From contig CAVSKB010000011.1 of the NCBI GenBank assembly GCA_963728295.1, forward strand, positions 186,001 through 250,000: 64,000 nucleotides of DNA, given 5' to 3'. The stretch comes from DATJKD01 sp963728295. Lineage in GTDB: Bacteria; Pseudomonadota; Gammaproteobacteria; Steroidobacterales; Steroidobacteraceae. The position numbers were made by a program, and so were the translations under genes. Below, piece by piece: positions 59,023 to 64,000 of this stretch; the first letter of the stretch is position 1; each line of letters begins with the position of its first letter. The notes under the pieces are model-generated. The model was not told where the DNA came from. It saw only the letters and a program-made list of their open reading frames with translations, and ran no database searches.

Positions 59023-60348
59023 ATGACGCAGACCGAAGTCGCCGGCGAACGCGCGATCGATCGGCCGGGAGGCGAATTCCGCGTGTCGCGCGGCTATCTC
59101 AACTACGTCGTCGCAGTTCTCTGGTTGGTGATGCTGCTGCGGTTCGTCGATCTCCAGATCGTCGCCGTGCTGCTCGAGTCGATCCGCATGGAGTTCGAGG
59201 TCTCCGACACGCTGCTCGGCTTCATGACCGGCTCGGCGTTCGCGATCTTCTACGGCACGCTGGGCCTGCCGGTCGCGTGGCTCGCCGACCGGTACAACCG
59301 CCGCAACATCACCGCCGCGGCCGTGGGCCTTTGGAGCGCAATGACCGCCGCCTGCGGACTCGCCGGCAGCTTCTCGGCGCTGTTTGTCGCACGCATGGGC
59401 GTAGGAGTCGGCGAGGCGGGCGGGCAGCCGCCGGCGTACTCGCTGATCTCGGACTACGTGCCTCCCGAGAGGCGCAGCTCGGTCTTTGCGATACTCAACT
59501 CCGCAGTGCCGTTCGGCGTGTTCTGCGGATTCATCATCGGCGGCTGGGTCAACCAGCACTATGGCTGGCGCGCCGCATTCATGGTGGTGGGGCTGCCGGG
59601 GGTTCTGCTCGCGCTCCTGATCTGGCTCACCGTGCGCGAGCCACCGCGCGGCTTCGCGGACAACCGCGCGAGCGTCGCGACCGTATCTTTCGGTGAGGCT
59701 TTCGGCTACCTGTGGCGGACGCGCTCCTTCCGCCACCTGGTTCTCGCGACGACGATCTTCACGCTCGGCGCGATCGGTTCGGGCATCTGGATACCGTCGT
59801 TCTTCGTGCGTGTGCACGGCATGGCCAATGCCGATGTCGCCGTGTGGCTCGCGTTCATTTACGGCGGCGGCGGCGTGCTAGGCGCGATGCTCGGCGGGTT
59901 CCTCGCCGAGCGGCTGGTGGTGCGGTCCGGCGATAAGCGCTGGTATGCGTGGCTGTCCGCCATCGCCTCGGCCGCGATCCTGCCGTTCTCCTTCTTCGTC
60001 TACCTCTGGCCGGATCCCATTACGGCGCTGGTGGTCCACATCGGCACCACGATCCTCATGCACTCGTGGATGGGTCCCGCGTACGGCACGGTACAGAGCC
60101 TCGCCGGCGTGTCGAGGCGCGCGATGGCGGCAGCGATCAACGGGCTGGCGGTCAATTTGCTGGCGCTTGGTCTCGGTCCGCTCCTCGTCGGCGCGGCGAG
60201 CGACTACTTCAGTGCCAGGTTGGGCGAGAACTCGCTGCGTTACTCGATCCTCACCGTCGTCGTCGTCTGTTACAGCTGGGCGGCGCTGCACTTCCTCCTT
60301 GCGGCGCGGACCCTCAGGCAGGATCTCGCCGCCGCGGAGGCGGCTTAG
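59023..60348 (+). CDS. MFS transporter (Spinster-like family)
   Basis: 441 residues, twelve membrane helices, unbroken. Diagnostic segments are RFVDLQIVAVLLESIRMEF, GLPVAWLADRYNRRNI, VARMGVGVGEAGGQPPAYSLISDYVPPERR, and GGWVNQHYGWRAAFMVVGLP. These fit the Spns-like group of MFS carriers that is common beside aromatic- and lipid-degradation genes. The substrate is unknown; being 13 nt after the amidohydrolase gene, it may carry that enzyme's substrate or product. Confidence 0.88.
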   Translation: MTQTEVAGERAIDRPGGEFRVSRGYLNYVVAVLWLVMLLRFVDLQIVAVLLESIRMEFEVSDTLLGFMTGSAFAIFYGTLGLPVAWLADRYNRRNITAAAVGLWSAMTAACGLAGSFSALFVARMGVGVGEAGGQPPAYSLISDYVPPERRSSVFAILNSAVPFGVFCGFIIGGWVNQHYGWRAAFMVVGLPGVLLALLIWLTVREPPRGFADNRASVATVSFGEAFGYLWRTRSFRHLVLATTIFTLGAIGSGIWIPSFFVRVHGMANADVAVWLAFIYGGGGVLGAMLGGFLAERLVVRSGDKRWYAWLSAIASAAILPFSFFVYLWPDPITALVVHIGTTILMHSWMGPAYGTVQSLAGVSRRAMAAAINGLAVNLLALGLGPLLVGAASDYFSARLGENSLRYSILTVVVVCYSWAALHFLLAARTLRQDLAAAEAA

Positions 60349-60429
60349 CCGACCAGGAACATGGTGGCTCCCCTTGATGGCTGGTAGCCTTCTGCGCAGG
60401 ATTAGTCCATCGGTGCAAGGAGGTTCACG

Positions 60430-60780
60430 ATGATTCGCGGAATGCACGCCATGTGGTACTCCTCCGAGGCAGCGCAATTGCGCACTTTTATCAAGGAGAA
60501 GCTTGGCCTCCCGGGGAGCGACGTCGGAGACGGCTGGCTGATATTCGATGCACCCGAAGCCGACCTGGGTGTTCACCCGACGAGTGGCGAGGACCTGGCA
60601 TCGGGAACCGCGAATGTTTCCTTCTACTGCGACAACATCGAGCAGACGGTTCGAGAGCTCGAGGGGCGCGGGGTCGAGTTTACGAAGGGCGTCGAGGATC
60701 ACGGCTACGGGCTGGTCACCTTCTTCAAGGTGCCGGGCGGGTTCGAGGTGCAGTTGTATCAACCGCGGTACAACAAGTAG
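60430..60780 (+). CDS. VOC (glyoxalase/bleomycin-resistance) family protein
   Basis: 116 residues: GMHAMWYSSEAAQLRTFIKEKLG, then GWLIFDAPEADLGVHP and a second repeat VSFYCDNIEQTVRELEGRGVEFTK, ending FFKVPGGFEVQLYQP. The paired beta-alpha-beta3 modules with His, Glu and related metal ligands are those of the vicinal oxygen chelate fold. AAGGAGG lies 9 nt upstream of the ATG. Activity unknown; it lies before a LysE exporter. Confidence 0.85.
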   Translation: MIRGMHAMWYSSEAAQLRTFIKEKLGLPGSDVGDGWLIFDAPEADLGVHPTSGEDLASGTANVSFYCDNIEQTVRELEGRGVEFTKGVEDHGYGLVTFFKVPGGFEVQLYQPRYNK

Positions 60781-60791
60781 ACGAGTTTCTT

Positions 60792-61421
60792 ATGCCGGGC
60801 ATTTCATTGCTGGGATTCATTGCCGCGGCCCTCGTACTTCTGCTGACGCCGGGCCCCGGTGTCATGTACATCGTGGCGCGCAGCATCGGACAAGGATCCC
60901 GGGCTGGCCTGGTGTCGGTCCTGGGCCTGTCCGCTGGCGCACTTGTGCACGTCGCCGCGGCTGCAGCCGGGATATCGACCATTCTTCTGGCATCCGCGAC
61001 CGCGTTCGGCCTCGTAAAAGCAGCGGGCGCTGCATACCTGATCTACCTCGGGATTCGGACCCTGCTTGCTCGCGGCGCAGTCGCCAGCACGGAGGTCTGC
61101 ACTCCGCGCTCCTCGCGTCGGCTGTTCGCGGATGGGGTGCTCGTCAGCGTTCTGAATCCCAAGATCGCGCTGTTCTTTCTCGCGTTCCTGCCGCAGTTCG
61201 TCGATCCGGGTCGAGGGCCCGTTGCTCGGCAGATTCTCCTGCTTGGGCTGCTCTACGTTGCGCTGGCCTTGGTCACCGATAGTGCCTACGCCTTGTTGGC
61301 TGGCAGCCTTCGGCACAGGCTGCGCGACCGAGCGTTGCAGGGCCCGCTGCCGCGCTACATCAGCGGCAGCGTCTACCTGGGCCTGGGTGTGGGTACGGCG
61401 CTGACCGGGCGAAGGCTCTAA
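60792..61421 (+). CDS. LysE/RhtB-family amino-acid exporter
   Basis: 209 residues with six membrane helices. The family start ALVLLLTPGPGVMYIVARSIGQGSRAGL and the later GAAYLIYLGIRTL and GVLVSVLNPKIALFFLAFLPQFV are diagnostic. RhtB proteins export homoserine, threonine or similar metabolites. I use the ATG at 60,792, 11 nt after the previous stop; the frame is open further upstream but overlaps the VOC gene. The substrate is unknown. Confidence 0.9.
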   Translation: MPGISLLGFIAAALVLLLTPGPGVMYIVARSIGQGSRAGLVSVLGLSAGALVHVAAAAAGISTILLASATAFGLVKAAGAAYLIYLGIRTLLARGAVASTEVCTPRSSRRLFADGVLVSVLNPKIALFFLAFLPQFVDPGRGPVARQILLLGLLYVALALVTDSAYALLAGSLRHRLRDRALQGPLPRYISGSVYLGLGVGTALTGRRL

Positions 61422-61460
61422 CCCGAAGGTCGATGCGGCCGTGCTTTCGGAGGACCACGC

Positions 61461-61883
61461 ATGTTCACTTATATATGCCTGGGAACAAATGACCTCGAGC
61501 GCTCGTGCCGCTTCTACGATGCGGTAATGCGGACGCTCGGACTGTCGCGCTGCGACGTGTCCGGCGAGCCGAACTGGGAAGGCTGGGCAGGGTGGGGCAC
61601 CTACGAAGACGAAGGTCGCAGGCAGGACGCCCTGTGGGTCTGCCAGCCCTTCGACAAGCGGCCGGCCACCGTAGGCAACGGAACGATGATCGCGTTTCAA
61701 GCAGCCTCGCGGCCGCAGGTGGACGCCTTTTTCGCCGCCGCGATCGCGAATGACGGGCAGTCGGAGGGAGAGCCGGGCCTTCGGCCGCAATACAACGCAG
61801 ATTTCTATGCCGCGTACGTTCGCGACCCCGACGGAAACAAGCTCGCGGCGGTGTGTCGTGGTTTCACCGCGAATCGGTCATGA
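61461..61883 (+). CDS. VOC family protein
   Basis: 140 residues: FTYICLGTNDLERSCRFYDAVMRTLGL at the N-terminus, TMIAFQAASRPQVDAFFAAAI in the middle and YAAYVRDPDGNKLAAVCRG at the end are standard for small glyoxalase-fold proteins. GGAGG lies upstream of the ATG. It differs clearly from the VOC protein at 60.4 kb. Its stop overlaps the GST start (ATGA), so the two are co-translated, a common pairing in detoxification units. Confidence 0.88.
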   Translation: MFTYICLGTNDLERSCRFYDAVMRTLGLSRCDVSGEPNWEGWAGWGTYEDEGRRQDALWVCQPFDKRPATVGNGTMIAFQAASRPQVDAFFAAAIANDGQSEGEPGLRPQYNADFYAAYVRDPDGNKLAAVCRGFTANRS

Positions 61884-62584
61884 GCGACCTGTCCGCCTTT
61901 CCCATCACCGCGCGGTGGCCCGCGGCTCATCCCGACCGGATCCAGCTCTATTCGCTCAATACTCCGAACGGCGTCAAAGCCTCGATCATGCTGGAGGAAA
62001 CCGGGTTGCCCTACGAGCCGCATCTGGTGCGGTTCGACGCGAGCGATCAGAAATCCGCCGAGTTCCGCTCGCTGAATCCCTACGGCAGGATCCCCGCGAT
62101 CATCGATCCCGATGGCCCGGATGGAAAGCCGCTGCCGTTGTTCGAGTCCGGCGCGATTCTCGTGTACCTGGCCGACAAGAGCGGTCAGTTCCTGGCGCGC
62201 GCTTCTGCGGCGCGCTACGAGACCCTGCAGTGGCTCATGTTCCAGATGGCGGGCATCGGGCCGATGTTTGGTCAGATCGGTTTCTTCCACAAGTTCGCAG
62301 GCCGGGAATACGAGGACAAGCGGCCTCGCGACCGCTACGTCGCGGAGTCGAAGAAATTGCTCGAGGTGCTCGACACGCGGCTCGCCGGCCGACGCTGGAT
62401 CATGGGCGACACCTATACGATCGCCGACATCGCCACGTTTCCGTGGGTGCGTAACCTGGTCGGCTTCTATGGAGCGGGCGAGCTCGTAGGATTCCCGGCG
62501 TATGCGAACGTGGGCCGTGCGCTCGATGCGTTTCTTGCACGGCCGGCCGTTGTCCGCGGGCTCGAAATACCCAAGGGGCGATGA
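61880..62584 (+). CDS. Glutathione S-transferase, YfcG/YghU-like (Nu class)
   Basis: 234 residues, starting at the ATG at 61,880 inside the previous stop. The thioredoxin-like N-terminal domain has IQLYSLNTPNGVKASIMLEE, LNPYGRIPAIIDPDG and LFESGAILVYLADKSGQFL; the TPNG turn is typical of YfcG/YghU, which act as glutathione-dependent disulfide reductases. The helical C-terminal domain has WIMGDTYTIADIATFPWV. The stop overlaps the start of the aspartyl protease gene by 4 nt. Confidence 0.9.
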   Translation: MSDLSAFPITARWPAAHPDRIQLYSLNTPNGVKASIMLEETGLPYEPHLVRFDASDQKSAEFRSLNPYGRIPAIIDPDGPDGKPLPLFESGAILVYLADKSGQFLARASAARYETLQWLMFQMAGIGPMFGQIGFFHKFAGREYEDKRPRDRYVAESKKLLEVLDTRLAGRRWIMGDTYTIADIATFPWVRNLVGFYGAGELVGFPAYANVGRALDAFLARPAVVRGLEIPKGR

Positions 62585-63531
62585 CCTTCAACCCTGCCGT
62601 TGTCTGGGTCGCCGCACTTTACGGCCTGTCAGTCGCGTCTGCCGAGACGCCACCGAAGCCATCCGCGGAAGTACCGGCCGAGGAGATCATCGTCGCCGCG
62701 CCGGAGCCGCGCTACGTGGCACCGACGCTCCGCGACCGCATCGGGCGTGTGTGGGCGCCGGTCTACGTCAACGGCCAGGGGCCGCTGCGGCTGGTCCTCG
62801 ATACTGGTGCGAGCAGTTCGGCCGTTACGACCGTGGCCGCCGGGCGCCTCGGGCTGCACATCGAGGGCGCTCGCACCGTGCTGCTGCGCGGCGTTACGGG
62901 CGCGAAGGAAGTACCGATCGTGGACGTAGACCGAGTCGAGTTCGGCGACCTGATCGTCGATCCGGCGAAACTGCTGGTGATCGACGACGCGTTCGGTGGC
63001 GCCGATGGCGTGCTTGCGGGGCGTGGGCTCGGAGATCGACGCATCGAGATCGAATTCCGCAGGGATCGCATCGACATCAGGCGCTCGAAGAATCAGCGCC
63101 CCGCGCCCGGTTTCACCACGCTTCCAATCAAGCTGATCCGCGGCCACGTGCCGACCGTCGACGCCAGGGTCGGCCCGATACGCGTCAAGGCCGTCATCGA
63201 CACCGGAGCGCAGCTGACCATGGGCAACCTCGCCCTGCGGGATGCGTTGCTCGAGCGGCGCCGGCTCGACGCAAAGGCCGATGAAATAGTTGGCGTTACC
63301 GGCGACATCCAGGAAGGGCCAACCAGCCGCGTCCCGCCGATCTTGCTCAATGACGTAATGGTGCGGGACGTCCATATCACGTTCGTCGATCTGCACATTT
63401 TCGCCCACTGGAAGCTGACGGACGAGCCGGCGATCCTGATCGGCATGGATGTGCTCGGTGTCCTCGACACGCTGATCATCGATTATCGCCGCCGGGAGAT
63501 GCAGATCCGGCTGGTGCGCGGCGGGAGTTGA
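62581..63531 (+). CDS. Exported retropepsin-like aspartyl protease with two DTG domains
   Basis: 316 residues. An N-terminal signal-like stretch ends near SVASAE. Two related domains follow, each with a catalytic triad: LRLVLDTGASSSAVTT (about residue 78) with GVLAGRGLGD, and VKAVIDTGAQLTMGN (about residue 205) with ILIGMDVLGVLDTLIIDYRR. Most bacterial retropepsins have one domain and dimerise; here both halves lie in one chain, as in pepsin. Substrate unknown. It overlaps the GST stop by 4 nt. Confidence 0.82.
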   Translation: MTFNPAVVWVAALYGLSVASAETPPKPSAEVPAEEIIVAAPEPRYVAPTLRDRIGRVWAPVYVNGQGPLRLVLDTGASSSAVTTVAAGRLGLHIEGARTVLLRGVTGAKEVPIVDVDRVEFGDLIVDPAKLLVIDDAFGGADGVLAGRGLGDRRIEIEFRRDRIDIRRSKNQRPAPGFTTLPIKLIRGHVPTVDARVGPIRVKAVIDTGAQLTMGNLALRDALLERRRLDAKADEIVGVTGDIQEGPTSRVPPILLNDVMVRDVHITFVDLHIFAHWKLTDEPAILIGMDVLGVLDTLIIDYRRREMQIRLVRGGS

Positions 63532-63616
63532 GTGCGTCGCTGCCGCCGATCGTTTGACGTGGCGCTGATACTCTTGGTACCTATGGCGCCGGGGGCCCTA
63601 CTTACGGAGACGGCAG

Positions 63617-64000
63617 ATGCCCATTACGAGACGATCGAAGGGCTTGCGACGTGTCTCTGACTTCTGGCAGGCGCCGCGCTCCGCGCTGCTGGTGCTCGCG
63701 GGCTGTCTGATCCTGCTGCCCGTTGCGCGAGCAGCCGGAGAGTTGCAGGAGCCGGAGTCCTGCCGCGTCGTGCGCCTGTCGGACATCGGCTGGACCGCCG
63801 AAAGCGTCGCGACCGCCGTGTTCGCGAAGCTGCTGACCGACCTGGGCTATCAGCCGCAGGTGACGGTGCTGTCGGTCCCGGTCACGTTCGAGTCGATGCG
63901 CAACGGCGACATCGACATTTTCCTCGGCAATTGGCTGCCTGCTCAGGCAACGCTGCTCCAGCCGTTCCTCGACGATAGCTCGGTCGATCTCGTGCGCAAG
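63617..64000 (+). CDS. Choline/glycine-betaine ABC transporter substrate-binding protein (partial)
   Basis: The first 128 codons are visible; the gene leaves the window at base 64,000. A signal peptide (RSALLVLAGCLILLPVARA) precedes CRVVRLSDIGWTAESVATAV, LTDLGYQPQVTVLSVPVTF and MRNGDIDIFLGNWLPAQ, the start of the OpuAC/ChoX-ProX fold that cages quaternary ammonium ligands with aromatic residues (Trp in DIGWT and GNWLP). It captures choline or glycine betaine in the periplasm. GGAG lies 8-9 nt upstream of the ATG. Confidence 0.88.
   Translation, partial: MPITRRSKGLRRVSDFWQAPRSALLVLAGCLILLPVARAAGELQEPESCRVVRLSDIGWTAESVATAVFAKLLTDLGYQPQVTVLSVPVTFESMRNGDIDIFLGNWLPAQATLLQPFLDDSSVDLVRK

Overview
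The window is high-GC DNA from a Gram-negative bacterium, most likely a gammaproteobacterium. The evidence is two outer-membrane proteins (a patatin fused to a barrel and a TonB-dependent receptor), lipoproteins with lipoboxes, HtpX, a beta-propeller phytase and complete molybdenum-cofactor genes. I cannot fix the genus. Coding density is very high: only one gap exceeds 300 bp (43,426-43,968). About 20 genes are broken by small indels while the encoded protein family continues in another frame on the far side. I read these mainly as uncorrected sequencing or assembly errors, and I give each such gene as one feature with its break points.

Layout. 1-2.8 kb: modC (cut by the window edge), modB and an MHS transporter. 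2.9-13.8 kb: housekeeping genes (lipoprotein, apbE, Ser/Thr dehydratase, RNA methyltransferase, PPK2, patatin/barrel protein, FUSC-like protein, ferritin-like protein, flavin reductase, tesB). 13.8-21 kb: a minus-strand block (DUF748 protein, FAD oxidase, cyclopropane synthase, htpX with a terminator, an acidic protein). 21.2-25.4 kb: acyl-CoA dehydrogenase, proB, proA. 25.4-29.8 kb: a tight molybdenum-cofactor operon, transcribed moeA-moaA-moaC-mobA-moaD-moaE, with a rhodanese domain fused to MoaE.

30.4-51.4 kb is the most coherent region, a phytate/inositol utilisation island. It holds a TonB-dependent receptor, an RpiR-family regulator, iolG, a second Gfo/Idh/MocA dehydrogenase, iolB, iolC (with a C-terminal aldolase-like domain), iolD, iolE, a PhoD-type phosphatase, a two-domain phytase, an OPA-family organophosphate transporter, a PfkB kinase, a lipoprotein phosphatase and mmsA/iolA. 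Together they can take phytate through phosphate and myo-inositol to acetyl-CoA. Paired GGAA-N6-TTCC-like operators, spaced by whole helical turns, lie in front of the receptor, the regulator and the divergent phytase/transporter pair, which suggests one regulon.

51.4-64 kb: a BNR-propeller / MoaD-like / MoeB-rhodanese module, a diheme cytochrome, a secreted helical protein opposite a Cys-rich HTH regulator, tRNA-Arg(TCG), then an amidohydrolase, MFS, VOC, LysE, VOC, GST and retropepsin-like run, ending in the start of a choline/glycine-betaine binding protein. A 194-bp element with perfect 21-bp terminal inverted repeats, beside a decayed inverted copy of itself, fills the only long non-coding gap (43.4-43.97 kb).
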